NCBI RefSeq assembly: GCF_025200925.1
Contig: NZ_CP104174.1
Coordinates: 3,720,001 to 3,784,000 of the forward strand
Length of the DNA: 64,000 bases
DNA from: Bradyrhizobium sp. CB1015
Lineage (GTDB): Bacteria > Pseudomonadota > Alphaproteobacteria > Rhizobiales > Xanthobacteraceae
Direction: 5' to 3'
The notes under the pieces are model-generated. The model worked only from the letters and a program-made list of their open reading frames with translations, searched no databases and was not told where the DNA came from. The translations under genes were made by a program, and so were the position numbers. This document shows, in pieces, positions 38,290-48,488 of the stretch; within the stretch, counting starts at the first letter, position 1, and every line of letters begins with the position of its first letter.

Positions 38290-38293
<4 letters not shown>

Positions 38294-39684
38294 GCTTTGG
38301 CTTCCCTCGCAAAGATCTTTCCGGGGTTCATCAATCCGTTGGGATCGAGCGCCGTCTTGATCGATCGCATCACGTCCACGGCGTCGCCAAGCTCATCGGA
38401 GAGATAATCGATCTTGCCGAGCCCGATGCCGTGCTCGCCGGTGCAGGTGCCGTCCATGGCGATGGCACGCGCGACCATGCGGGCCTGCAGCGCCTTGGCG
38501 CCTTCGGCCTCCTCCGGTTTTGTCGGGTCGATCAGGATAAGCATGTGGAAATTACCGTCGCCGACATGGCCGACGATCGGCGCGGTGAAGCCGTGCGCGT
38601 CCGCATCGCGCCGCGTCTCGGTCAGGCATTCGGCGAGACGCGAGATCGGCACGCAGACGTCGGTGATCATTGCGCGTGCGCCGGGCCGCAGACCGAGGCC
38701 GGCATAGAGCGTGTTGTCGCGGGCGTGCCAGAGCCGGCTGCGGTCTTCCTGTGCCTTGGCCCAGGCAAAGCCATGGCCGTCGTGCTCGGCCGCGATCGCC
38801 TGCGCGGCCTCGGCCTGCTCGGCGACGGAGATTTCGGAGCCATGGAATTCGAAGAACAGGGTAGGCGCCTCGCGATAGCCGAGCTTGGCGTAGGCGTTGA
38901 TGCCGCGCATCATGACATCGTCGAGCAGCTCGATGCGCGCCACGGGGATCGCGGACTGGATCACGGAGATCGCGGTGTCGACAGCGCCGTGCAGGGTGTC
39001 GAAACTGCAGACTGCCGCCGAGATCGCCTGCGGCACCGGGTGTACCTTCAGCGTGATCTCCGTGATGATGCCAAGCGTACCTTCCGCGCCGACGAACATG
39101 CGCGTCAAATCATAGCCGGCCGCCGACTTGCGCGCACGCCTGGCGGTGCGGATGATGCGGCCGTCGGCCAGCACGACCTCGAGCGCCATGACGTTGTCCT
39201 TCATGGTGCCATAGCGCACCGCCATCGTGCCCGAGGCGCGCGTCGAGGTCATGCCGCCGATCGAAGCGTCGGCGCCCGGGTCGATCGGGAAGAACAGGCC
39301 GGTATTGCGCAGCTCCGCATTGAGCTGCTTGCGCGTGATGCCGGGCTGCACCACGACGTCCATGTCGCTGTCGTGCAGGCTGAGCACCTTGTTCATGCGC
39401 GCGAAGTCGAAGCAGACGCCGCCGGCGATCGCGGCCGCATTGCCTTCGAGCGAGGTGCCGGCGCCGAACGGGACGATCGGCATGCCCGCGCTGGCGCAGA
39501 GCTTGACGATTTCGGCGACCTCCTGCGTGGCCTCAGGGAAGACCACGATGTCGGGCGGCAGGCTCTGATAGTGCGACTCGCTCTGCCCGTGTTGATCGAG
39601 CACGCCGCGCGCGACGCTCGCGCGCGGACCGATCATGCCGGTGAGGCGCTCGGCCAAAATGCCCGTGCTGACCCGCGGTCCCAT
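38290..39684 (-). CDS. FAD-linked oxidase (GlcD / D-lactate dehydrogenase family)
   Basis: A 464-residue oxidase of the PCMH-type FAD family. The cofactor domain shows PFGAGTSLEGNAAAI near residue 70, FFPIDPGADASIGGMTSTRASGT near 130 and FVGAEGTLGIIT near 190. The C-terminal VGHVGDGNFHM and TCTGEHGIGLGK carry the metal-binding histidines of the 2-hydroxyacid dehydrogenase branch. ATG at 39684 was chosen for the AGGGAGCTGAGG just before it; the frame extends to 39771 without family similarity. It should oxidise a 2-hydroxyacid such as D-lactate, glycolate or an aryl hydroxyacid. Its substrate within a hydroxyquinol operon is not obvious. Confidence 0.9.
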
Positions 39685-39745
39685 CCTCAGCTCCCTGGTC
39701 GCTCCGATCGCGGATTCTTGTCGGTCCGCTGCGTTGTCGTCCGGC

Positions 39746-40630
39746 TTAAGCGGCTCTTGCGCTGCTCGCAACCTGCTTCAGGCCGAAATCATAGTTGAGA
39801 TGAAAATAGTCGCGCTCCACCATGCGACCATCCGGCGCACGGCCGGCGGGATGACGGACGAAGTCGCGGATCAGGCTGTCCTTGACGCCGAACACCACGT
39901 CGCTGTCGAGATATTGGTCGCCCGCAACGAACACGTGCGTCACCAGCTGCTCGAAACCTGGCGCTGAGATCATGAAGTGCACATGCGCGGGGCGCCAGGG
40001 ATGGCGTCCCTGCACCTCGAGCATCTCGCCGACCGGTCCGTCGTGCGGAATGGGGTAGGCGGCCGGCTTGATCGACCAGAAATGGAAGCGGCCGTTGGCG
40101 TCGGTGTGGAAGCGGGCGCGCATCGCAAGATCGCCGATCTTGTCGAGCTGCTGCACGTCGTAATAGCCGTCGTCGTCGGAATGCCAGACGTCCACGATGG
40201 CGCCGGCCAGCGGCCTTCCGTCCACGGTCGAGACCGAGCCGGTGACCAGCATCGGATCGCCTTCCATCGGCCCGGAGATGTCAGCGCCGCTGTCCTTCTC
40301 GGGCGCGGCCTGGACGAAGAACGGCCCGAGCACCGTGGTCTCGGTCGCGCCTTCGGGCACCGGATGGTTGATGGCATCGACCAGCATGGAGACGCCGAGC
40401 GTGTCCGACAGCAGGATGAATTCCTGGCGCTTGTCGGTGCACATATGTCCGGTGCGGGTCAGGAAGTCGATGCCGTACTCCCACTCCTTCTGGGTCGGCC
40501 GCACCTCGCGGACGAAAGCGTGAAGGTGACGCACCAGCGCCTCGCTGATCTGCTTGATGCGTGGATCGGTCGCGCCCGCGATCCGCTCCAGCACCGCGTC
40601 TGTGATCGTGTTTTCGTTGAAGTTACGCAT
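39746..40630 (-). CDS. Hydroxyquinol 1,2-dioxygenase (intradiol)
   Basis: A 294-residue intradiol dioxygenase that should open hydroxyquinol (1,2,4-trihydroxybenzene) to maleylacetate. The Fe(III) ligands are visible as Tyr157 (DDDGYYDVQ), Tyr192 (AAYPIPHDGPVG) and His216/His218 (RPAHVHFMISAPG). The N-terminal helical dimerisation domain (about 1-100) precedes LGPFFVQAAPE. The D-D-G-Y/F-Y-D-V-Q motif is the hydroxyquinol type; catechol enzymes have a different residue set there. A maleylacetate reductase gene in the same operon supports this specificity. The gene starts 14 bases after the dehydrogenase stop. Confidence 0.92.
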   Translation of the reverse strand: MRNFNENTITDAVLERIAGATDPRIKQISEALVRHLHAFVREVRPTQKEWEYGIDFLTRTGHMCTDKRQEFILLSDTLGVSMLVDAINHPVPEGATETTVLGPFFVQAAPEKDSGADISGPMEGDPMLVTGSVSTVDGRPLAGAIVDVWHSDDDGYYDVQQLDKIGDLAMRARFHTDANGRFHFWSIKPAAYPIPHDGPVGEMLEVQGRHPWRPAHVHFMISAPGFEQLVTHVFVAGDQYLDSDVVFGVKDSLIRDFVRHPAGRAPDGRMVERDYFHLNYDFGLKQVASSARAA

Positions 40631-40644
40631 GTGTATCTCCGCGA

Positions 40645-41547
40645 TCAGAGTTTTGGTTCGCCGAGGCCGGACAGCCGTTCGAGATGCTTGACGGTCGCAA
40701 TGAAGTCGGTGTCGCCGTCGCCCTGGGCGACCAGCGCGCCATAGGTCTCGCGCACTTGCGCGGCGAGCTGCAGCGGCACGCCGACGGCGTGGCCGGCACC
40801 CAGGATCAGGTCGAGATCCTTGGCCATCTGCTTGCAGGAGAAGGTGGACTCGAAATCGCGGGTCCGCAGCGGCGCAGTCTTGTACTTCACCATCGGCGAG
40901 GCAACTGCGCTGTCGTCGAGCACCTTCAGGATGTCCTGCCAGGCGATGCCGCCCTTGCGCGCCAGCGCCAGGCTTTCGGCCATCATCGCCGCCGACACCG
41001 CGATCATCAGATTGACCGAGAGTTTTGCGTAGCGCGCTTCCTCGGCGGGGCCGAGATAGTTCTGGGCGCGGGTGAAAGCTGCGAACAGACGCTTTGCGCT
41101 CTCGAACGCGTCCTTCGGCCCCGACACGAAGCAGGTCAGCGCGCCGGTGTGAACGATACTGGCATTGCCGGAGACGGGCGAGCGCAGATAGGCAATGCTG
41201 CGCGCCTGTGCTGCGGCCGCAACTTCGGTGGACGCCTCGACGCTCACGGTGCTGGTCTCGATCAGAACGGCCCCGGGTGCCATCGCGGCGATCAGGCCGG
41301 CGCGGCCGAGCAGCGCGCCGCGCAAAGCGGCGTCGTCGGGCAGGGAGGTGATCACGGCGGCCTTGCCACTCACGGTCTCGGCGGGCGAGGCGGCAATCGC
41401 AATGTCCTGCGCGCGAGCCTCGCTGATGCGCGCCGCGCTCTGGTCGAACGCGGTGACGCTGTAGCCGGCTTTCGCGACGAGTACCGACATCGGCAGGCCC
41501 ATCTTGCCGATTCCGATGAAAGCAACTGTTTTTAGAGCGTCAGTCAT
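40645..41547 (-). CDS. NAD(P)-dependent beta-hydroxyacid dehydrogenase (3-hydroxyisobutyrate dehydrogenase family)
   Basis: A 300-residue oxidoreductase with the N-terminal cofactor motif FIGIGKMGLPMS at about 10-21, the substrate-binding stretch SPVSGNASIVHTGALTCFVSG near 123-143 (the family's D/S-A/P-P-V-S-G motif) and the catalytic lysine in YAKLSVNLM near 175. Asp35 at the end of the second strand (FDQS) suggests NAD+ preference. Such enzymes oxidise 3-hydroxyacids or reduce the corresponding semialdehydes. It lies between the amidohydrolase and dioxygenase genes in the hydroxyquinol operon. Its precise substrate is unknown. Confidence 0.87.
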   Translation of the reverse strand: MTDALKTVAFIGIGKMGLPMSVLVAKAGYSVTAFDQSAARISEARAQDIAIAASPAETVSGKAAVITSLPDDAALRGALLGRAGLIAAMAPGAVLIETSTVSVEASTEVAAAAQARSIAYLRSPVSGNASIVHTGALTCFVSGPKDAFESAKRLFAAFTRAQNYLGPAEEARYAKLSVNLMIAVSAAMMAESLALARKGGIAWQDILKVLDDSAVASPMVKYKTAPLRTRDFESTFSCKQMAKDLDLILGAGHAVGVPLQLAAQVRETYGALVAQGDGDTDFIATVKHLERLSGLGEPKL

Positions 41548-41568
41548 TGTTCTTGTCCATTGGCGCCT

Positions 41569-42933
41569 TCAGGCGGCGCGTCCCTGTCGTTCGATGTCCT
41601 GTACCAGCCGCCGGCCGGATTGCGCCAGCAGCTCCTTCTTCGTCTCGAGTCCCTCGACCAGTAGCCGGCCGTTCCGCTTCTTCCAGGCGCCGCCGATCAT
41701 GACGGACTCGATGTTGGCGAGGCTCGTCTGCATCACGACGGTCGCGACGGGATCGTGCACCGGATGGAGATTGAGATCGGAGGCGTTGATGATCACGAGG
41801 TCGGCGAGCTTGCCCGGCGTCAGCGAGCCGATCTGGTGCTCGCGCCCGAGCATGCGGGCGCCTTCCGTCGTGATCCAGCGCAGCGCTTCGCGTAGCAGAA
41901 CCGTGGTCGTCGCCGGGATCGTGCCGCTGGCCTTCCGCGCCTCCGCATTGTCGAGCGCCCGCTGCATCGACAGCGCAACGCGCGCGGCGGAGAGCAGATC
42001 GCCGGCCAGCACGGATTCGAGATCAATGCCGATCGTCGGCCGGACACCGCGCTTCAGAAGGCGGCCGGTGATCGGAAAGCCATGGCCCTGGATCATCTCG
42101 TTCTCGGGCGTCACCGAGAACGACACGCCGAAACCCACGAGACGATCGAGCAGATCATCAGGCAAATCGTTGCCATGGACGATGTTGATGCCGGGGCCGA
42201 CCAGGCCGGCCTCGAGCAGCTTCTCCCAGCCGCCGGGCGTCTTGGCCGGGCCGCCGCCCTGATGCATGGATGCAATCAGGTTCAGCTCCCGCGCCAGGCG
42301 GAAATCGTGCATGGCGACATCGAGCGTCGAATAATGCGGTCCGAGAATGGCGAGCCCAAGCGTGACGAGTCCGTCGCGGTCGGCGAGGGGACCTGCCAGC
42401 AGCCGCTCGACCTCGCGGCGCGGATGCGGCACTTCCGAGAAATGCGGCTCGCCCGGCTTCGGCTCGGGTTTCGGCGAGCCGTGGAAGAACGCGGCGCGGA
42501 TGCCGCTTTCGATCAGGGCGCGCACGGCGGCGTCGGTATGATCGGGCGTCGGGTTGTTGTGGCACCAGTCGACCAGCGTGGTGACGCCGTGGTTGATCTG
42601 GTTCAGCGCGCCGACAAGAGTCGCGATGTAGATGTCGTCGGGCCGGAACACGGTGGCAAGGCCCGCGTGCATGCGGCGGAAATATTCCAGCAGCGTCCAG
42701 TTCGCGGCAAAGCCGCGCAAGCCCGTCTGCCAGGTGTGCATATGCGCGTTGATCAGGCCGGGAATGACGATGCGGCCCGCGCCGTCGACGACCACCGTGT
42801 CGGCCGCAACGTCGATCGACGGGCGCACATCGACGATCCGGCTGCCCTCGACCAGCACATCGCCGGTCAAGAGATCGCCGATCGCGTCATCCATGCTGAT
42901 GACGATCGCCGATTTGATCAGCGTGCGCCGCAT
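41569..42933 (-). CDS. Amidohydrolase family protein (aminohydrolase/chlorohydrolase type)
   Basis: A 454-residue TIM-barrel metal hydrolase of the TrzA/AtzA-cytosine deaminase group. Metal ligands are indicated by NAHMHTWQ near residue 63-70, SMHQGG near 224, NIVHGND near 251 and GIDLES near 303. The small beta-sandwich domain is split between the N-terminus (KSAIVISMDD) and the C-terminus (GKLADLVIINAS). ATG at 42933 has GAGG upstream and lies four bases after the maleylacetate reductase stop; the frame opens at 42990 inside that gene. The group removes amino, chloro or similar groups from (hetero)aromatic rings, so it may dehalogenate or deaminate the operon's substrate. Confidence 0.87.
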   Translation of the reverse strand: MRRTLIKSAIVISMDDAIGDLLTGDVLVEGSRIVDVRPSIDVAADTVVVDGAGRIVIPGLINAHMHTWQTGLRGFAANWTLLEYFRRMHAGLATVFRPDDIYIATLVGALNQINHGVTTLVDWCHNNPTPDHTDAAVRALIESGIRAAFFHGSPKPEPKPGEPHFSEVPHPRREVERLLAGPLADRDGLVTLGLAILGPHYSTLDVAMHDFRLARELNLIASMHQGGGPAKTPGGWEKLLEAGLVGPGINIVHGNDLPDDLLDRLVGFGVSFSVTPENEMIQGHGFPITGRLLKRGVRPTIGIDLESVLAGDLLSAARVALSMQRALDNAEARKASGTIPATTTVLLREALRWITTEGARMLGREHQIGSLTPGKLADLVIINASDLNLHPVHDPVATVVMQTSLANIESVMIGGAWKKRNGRLLVEGLETKKELLAQSGRRLVQDIERQGRAA

Positions 42934-42937
42934 CGCC

Positions 42938-44017
42938 TCACGCCGCCGCTTTGACGGCGCTTGGCGGCTCGCCGGCCCAGGCGCGTGCAATCAAGTCGCG
43001 AATGGCGCCACGCTCGAGCGGGCGCGGGTTCCAATAGGCGTTGGTGACGGCGAGATCGGCCGCCTTGTCGATGCCGCTCTCGGGCATGCCGACGTCGCGC
43101 AGCGCGAGTTTCGCCCCCAGTCGCTTGGCAAGATCGAAAAGTCCGTGCGATGCATCGGCCGCGCCGATCGCGCGCGCAATCCGCGCCATCGCATCGGGCA
43201 CGGCCGGTGCGTTGTACGCCAGCGCGTGCGGCAGCACGATGGTGTGCGTCTCGGCGTGCGGCAGGTCGAACGTCCCGCCGAGCGTGTGGCAGAGCTTGTG
43301 ATGCAGCGCCATGCCGACCGTGCCGAGACAGACTCCGCACAGCCAGGCGCCATAGAGCGCCTCGGTGCGGGCCTCGCGGTCGTCGCTTTTGGCGGCAATG
43401 GCGGGCAAAGCGCGCGCCAGCGCGCGGATGCCTTCTTCCGCCATCAGCGACGTCACGGGATTGGCATCCCGCGCGTAGAGCGCCTCGACCGCATGCGCGA
43501 TCGCGTTGATGCCGCATGTCGCAGCTAAGCTAGCCGGCAGCGTCAGCGTCAGGTCGACGTCGTAGATCACGGTCTCCGGCAGTATCGCCGCGTCGCGCAC
43601 CGTGGTCTTCAGCCCGTTCTCGGTCTGGCCGACGATCGGCGTCATCTCCGAGCCGGCATACGTCGTGGGGATGCAGAGCTGGTTGACACCGGTGCGCAAG
43701 GCCAGCGCCTTGCCGAGCCCGGTGGTCGAGCCACCGCCGAGCGAGACGACGCAATCGGCCTCGCATGCCTTCATCGCCGCGAGCGCGCGTTCCGTGACCT
43801 CGACCGGCGTGTGCATGGTGGCGCCGGAAAAGATGCCGGCATAGAGCGGACCGAGCGCGACCCCCAAGCTCTTGCCTTGCGCCTTCTGCTGCGGCGTCGT
43901 CAGCACCAGCGCACGCTTGCCGCCGAGCCGCTCGACCTCGGCCCTGGCGCTAGCCAACGTTCCGCTGCCGAACACGACGCGGCAGGGCAGGTTTTCGAAA
44001 GTGAACGAACCGATCAT
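42938..44017 (-). CDS. Maleylacetate reductase (iron-containing alcohol dehydrogenase family)
   Basis: A 359-residue enzyme that reduces maleylacetate to 3-oxoadipate with NAD(P)H. The N-terminus FTFENLPCRVVFGSGTL is close to known maleylacetate reductases. The nucleotide motif GGGSTTGLGKALAL lies near residue 94 and CIPTTYAGSEMTPI follows. The metal region ALHHKLCHTLGG and LPHAETHTIVLPHALAYN is typical of the family. It acts directly after hydroxyquinol 1,2-dioxygenase, whose gene is in the same operon. It overlaps the Dabb gene by four bases. Confidence 0.93.
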   Translation of the reverse strand: MIGSFTFENLPCRVVFGSGTLASARAEVERLGGKRALVLTTPQQKAQGKSLGVALGPLYAGIFSGATMHTPVEVTERALAAMKACEADCVVSLGGGSTTGLGKALALRTGVNQLCIPTTYAGSEMTPIVGQTENGLKTTVRDAAILPETVIYDVDLTLTLPASLAATCGINAIAHAVEALYARDANPVTSLMAEEGIRALARALPAIAAKSDDREARTEALYGAWLCGVCLGTVGMALHHKLCHTLGGTFDLPHAETHTIVLPHALAYNAPAVPDAMARIARAIGAADASHGLFDLAKRLGAKLALRDVGMPESGIDKAADLAVTNAYWNPRPLERGAIRDLIARAWAGEPPSAVKAAA

Positions 44018-44337
44018 GCGCCGGTCTCTTTGATGGGATAATCGACCTGGAAGCGCCCGATCCGCAAGTCGCCCAGCGCCTCGCGGACGCGAAGATGTTC
44101 CGGGTGGTTGGCGTAGGCGGCAAGCGCCGCCTGGTCCTTGAATTCGGAGAACAGCACGACGTCGCAGGCGTAATCGACCGCACTGACGTCCATGCCGACT
44201 TCGATATGGGTGAGGCCGTCGATCCGGCCCTTGAGGCCCTCGAACAGGGTCTTGACCTTGAGCCGGGCGGCGGAGCGCTCCTCTGGGCTATCCCCGCGCA
44301 GCCGCCACATCACGATGTGCCTGATCGGGCCCGACAT
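44014..44337 (-). CDS. Dabb (dimeric A/B barrel) family protein
   Basis: A 107-residue protein of the stress-responsive A/B barrel (Dabb) family. IRHIVMWRLRGDSPEER at the start holds the conserved His and Trp. DGLTHIEVGMDV, CDVVLFSEFKDQAALAAYANHPEHL and VDYPI complete the domain. ATG at 44337 has GAGGAA upstream; the frame also opens at 44358. Relatives include olivetolic acid cyclase-like and EthD-like small enzymes, so a catalytic role on a polyketide-like or phenolic intermediate is possible but unproven. It is the first gene of the operon, just after the divergent LysR promoter region. Confidence 0.85.
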   Translation of the reverse strand: MSGPIRHIVMWRLRGDSPEERSAARLKVKTLFEGLKGRIDGLTHIEVGMDVSAVDYACDVVLFSEFKDQAALAAYANHPEHLRVREALGDLRIGRFQVDYPIKETGA

Positions 44338-44443
44338 TTCTTGATTCCTCGCCTGCAATGATGTTTTGTTGGCGCCATTTTGCCTTGCAGAAAACGGAAA
44401 TAAAGGTCAAAATTTGTAAGTCTCTTTTCCTCTTTTCGCAAAA
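44338..44443. promoter_or_regulatory. Divergent promoter region between the hydroxyquinol operon and the LysR gene
   Basis: These 106 bases are strikingly AT-rich for this genome (runs of TTTTG, GAAAAC, AAATAAAG, CAAAATTTG, CTTTTCG). They separate the first gene of the minus-strand operon from the plus-strand LysR gene. CATTTTGC...GCAGAAAA at about 44377-44396 is an imperfect dyad of the size LysR proteins bind. This is the classic arrangement for LysR autoregulation with activation of the divergent operon. Individual promoter boxes cannot be assigned. Confidence 0.6.
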
Positions 44444-45367
44444 ATGGACCGGCTGCTCCAACTCGAAGTCTTCTCCAAAACCGCTGAGCTCGGCAGTCTG
44501 TCCAAGGCCGCCGAAATCCTGCGGATGTCGAACGCAGCCGCCAGCCGCCATCTCAGCGCGCTGGAGGAGCGCCTTGCGGTCCGGCTGATCGAACGCAACA
44601 CGCGCCGGCAATGGCTGACCGAAGCAGGGCAGGAGCTGTTGCAGCGCTGCAGCACGCTCTTGAACGAGCTCGCCGAAGCCGAGGACGCCGTCTCTGACCG
44701 CGCGCTGTCGCCGAAGGGGATGCTGCGCGTGACGTCTTCGCTCTCCTTCGCGATGATCTATCTCGCGCCGATGCTGCCCGCCTTCCGCGCGCTCTATCCG
44801 GATCTCAGCGTGCAGATCATCAGCGCAAACCGCTATCTCGACTTCATCGAAGCCGGCATCGACGTCGCGATCCGCACACGCGAACACGAGCCGGATTCCA
44901 ACATCATCGTTCGCCGCATCGGCCAGATGCACCGCGTGCTCGCGGCCGCTCCGTCCTATCTGGAGAAGCACGGCCGGCCGGAGCACCCCGCCGATCTCGC
45001 CCGCCACAACATGCTGATCTACAACCTCGCCAACGATCCCTATTCGCTGCGACTCAGCAAGGGCAGCACGACGCAAACGATCCGGATCGCGCCGACGCTC
45101 GACAGCAATGACGGCCAGATCATCTGCGGCGCTGCACGCGCCGGGCTCGGCATCCTGATCCAGCCGCTCTACATCGTGCAGAGCGACATCGCGGCCGGCC
45201 GGCTGGTGCCCGTCCTGAGGGATTGGCAGCTGCCGCTGCTCACCATGAACATCGCCTATCAGAACCGCGTCAGGCTGCCCGCCAAGATCAGGGTGTTCTC
45301 CGATTTCCTCGTCAGCTACATCCGGGAGCATTCTGAGCCGGGGATCTGGATCGACGCGGCGAAGTGA
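44444..45367 (+). CDS. LysR-type transcriptional regulator
   Basis: A 307-residue LysR regulator. The N-terminal winged helix-turn-helix (about 1-60) includes GSLSKAAEILRMSNAAASRHLSALEERL and RNTRRQWLTEAG. The effector-binding domain starts near residue 92 (GMLRVTSSLSFAMIYLAPMLPAF), followed by DVAIRTREHEPDSNIIVRRIG. It is divergent from the hydroxyquinol operon and 13 bases upstream of the xylulokinase gene, so it could control either or both. The effector is most likely the imported compound or a ring intermediate. Confidence 0.95.
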   Translation: MDRLLQLEVFSKTAELGSLSKAAEILRMSNAAASRHLSALEERLAVRLIERNTRRQWLTEAGQELLQRCSTLLNELAEAEDAVSDRALSPKGMLRVTSSLSFAMIYLAPMLPAFRALYPDLSVQIISANRYLDFIEAGIDVAIRTREHEPDSNIIVRRIGQMHRVLAAAPSYLEKHGRPEHPADLARHNMLIYNLANDPYSLRLSKGSTTQTIRIAPTLDSNDGQIICGAARAGLGILIQPLYIVQSDIAAGRLVPVLRDWQLPLLTMNIAYQNRVRLPAKIRVFSDFLVSYIREHSEPGIWIDAAK

Positions 45368-45380
45368 GCGGGAAGCAGCC

Positions 45381-46826
45381 ATGTATCTCGGCATCGATCT
45401 CGGCACGTCGGCGGTCAAGACGGTTCTCGTCGATGATGCCCAGCGCGTGATCGCAAGCGAGAGCCGGCAGCTCGCGACCGTCTCGCCGCAACCAGGCTAT
45501 TCCGAGCAGGATCCTGCGCAGTGGATCGATGCGACCTTTGCCACGCTGGATGCCCTCAAGGCGTCGCACGCCGACGCGTTGGCCGCGGTCGAGGGCATCG
45601 GTCTGTCCGGCCAGATGCATGGCGCTATGCTGCTCGATGCGAGCTTGAGGCCGCTGCGGCCCTGCATCCTCTGGAACGACGGACGCTCTGCCGCTGAGTG
45701 CCGTATCCTGGAGCAACGCTGGCCCGCCTTGCGCGAGGTGACAGGCAACAAGGCAATGCCGGGCTTCACCGCGCCAAAACTGCTCTGGATCGCGGCGCAC
45801 GAGCCCGAGATCTTCGCGGCGACGAAACTCGTTCTGCTGCCAAAGGCCTATCTGCGCCTGGTGCTGTCGGGCGAGGCTGTCGAGGACGTCTCGGATGCCT
45901 CGGGATCCCTGTGGCTCGACGCCGCGCGCCGCGATTGGTCGGACGCAGCGCTGGCCGCGACCGGCTTGTCACGCGCGCACATGCCGCGCCTGGTCGAGGG
46001 ATGCGCGCCGGCAACGACGCTGCGCAGCGAGCTGGCGCGGCGCTGGGGCATGGTCAGGCAGCCGGTGATCGCGGGCGGGGCCGGCGACAATCCGGCTGGC
46101 GCCGTTGGGATCGGCGCGATCCGGCCAGGAGCCGCATTCGTATCGCTGGGAACCTCGGGCGCGCTCATGGTCCCGACCGACAGGATCGCCGCCAATCCCG
46201 ATCGCGTCGTGCACACGTTCTGCCACGCCATTCCCGGCATGTGGATTCAGGCCGGCGCGATCCTCTCGGCCGCCTCCTGCCTCGCCTGGCTCGCGCGCCT
46301 GTTCGGCGCCACCGAGACCGAGCTGCTGGCGCCGCTTGGAGCACGACCGCGGGCGCCATCGCCCGTGAGCTTCCTGCCTTATCTCGCCGGCGAGCGGACG
46401 CCGCACGACGATCCCGTCGTGCGCGGCATGCTGGATGGCCTGAGCCATGGCACCGATCGCGCGGCGATCGTGCAGGCAGTGCTCGAAGGCGTTGCCTTCG
46501 CGCTTGCCGATTGCCGCGATGCGCTCACGGATGCCGGCATCGAGATTGCGGAAGCCGATGTGATTGGCGGTGGTTCACGCTCGGCCTTCTGGCTCTCGGT
46601 GCTGGCAAACGTGCTGAATGTTCCAGTCCATCGCTTTGCCGGAGGCGAGACCGGCGCAGGGTTCGGTGCGGCGAGATTGGGGCGGCTTGCTGTCACGGGT
46701 GAGGCAATCGGTGACGTATGCATGCGGCCGCAGCGCATCGAAACATTCGAGCCCGACGCTGCACTGGTCGATGCCTACGCCGAACGGCTTCCCGCTTGGC
46801 GCGAATTGTATCGGCCGCGCCACTAG
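45381..46826 (+). CDS. xylB: Xylulokinase (FGGY family)
   Basis: A 481-residue sugar kinase. LGIDLGTSAVKTVLVDD at residues 3-19 is the phosphate-1 motif and GLSGQMHG at 74-81 is the xylulokinase substrate-site signature. GGAGDNPAGAVG near 231-242 contains the catalytic Asp. VIGGGSRSAFWLSVLANVL near 395 is the C-terminal adenosine motif. It should phosphorylate D-xylulose or a similar ketose or polyol derivative. It begins 13 bases after the LysR gene and precedes a CUT2 importer, so uptake and first phosphorylation of a pentose or pentitol are probably coupled. Confidence 0.92.
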   Translation: MYLGIDLGTSAVKTVLVDDAQRVIASESRQLATVSPQPGYSEQDPAQWIDATFATLDALKASHADALAAVEGIGLSGQMHGAMLLDASLRPLRPCILWNDGRSAAECRILEQRWPALREVTGNKAMPGFTAPKLLWIAAHEPEIFAATKLVLLPKAYLRLVLSGEAVEDVSDASGSLWLDAARRDWSDAALAATGLSRAHMPRLVEGCAPATTLRSELARRWGMVRQPVIAGGAGDNPAGAVGIGAIRPGAAFVSLGTSGALMVPTDRIAANPDRVVHTFCHAIPGMWIQAGAILSAASCLAWLARLFGATETELLAPLGARPRAPSPVSFLPYLAGERTPHDDPVVRGMLDGLSHGTDRAAIVQAVLEGVAFALADCRDALTDAGIEIAEADVIGGGSRSAFWLSVLANVLNVPVHRFAGGETGAGFGAARLGRLAVTGEAIGDVCMRPQRIETFEPDAALVDAYAERLPAWRELYRPRH

Positions 46827-46849
46827 CTGGCCCAATCTGGTTTGCATAC

Positions 46850-46872
46850 TTCGGTATACTCGCCTTCGGTAT
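46850..46872 (+). promoter_or_regulatory. Direct repeat upstream of the second CUT2 importer
   Basis: TTCGGTAT occurs at 46850-46857 and again at 46865-46872, a spacing of 15 bases, about one and a half helical turns. The first copy lies in the dyad ATAC-TTCG-GTAT. It is about 100 bases before the ATPase start at 46965 and may be a binding site for a regulator of sugar uptake. This rests on sequence pattern and position only. Confidence 0.35.
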
Positions 46873-46964
46873 TGCCCTGCGTCACCCGCTTTTGTTTAAT
46901 GACCAAACCGCGTTGCCGAGAAACGAGACGCGGGTGGGAAACGCATTGTGCGCCGGGAGGCACG

Positions 46965-48480
<1,516 letters not shown>

Positions 48481-48488
<8 letters not shown>

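Noticed and set aside
38431..39798. Plus-strand open frame of 455 codons opposite the FAD-linked oxidase
   Set aside because: The oxidase on the minus strand has full family motifs; the plus frame has none and a biased Arg/Asp/Val composition.
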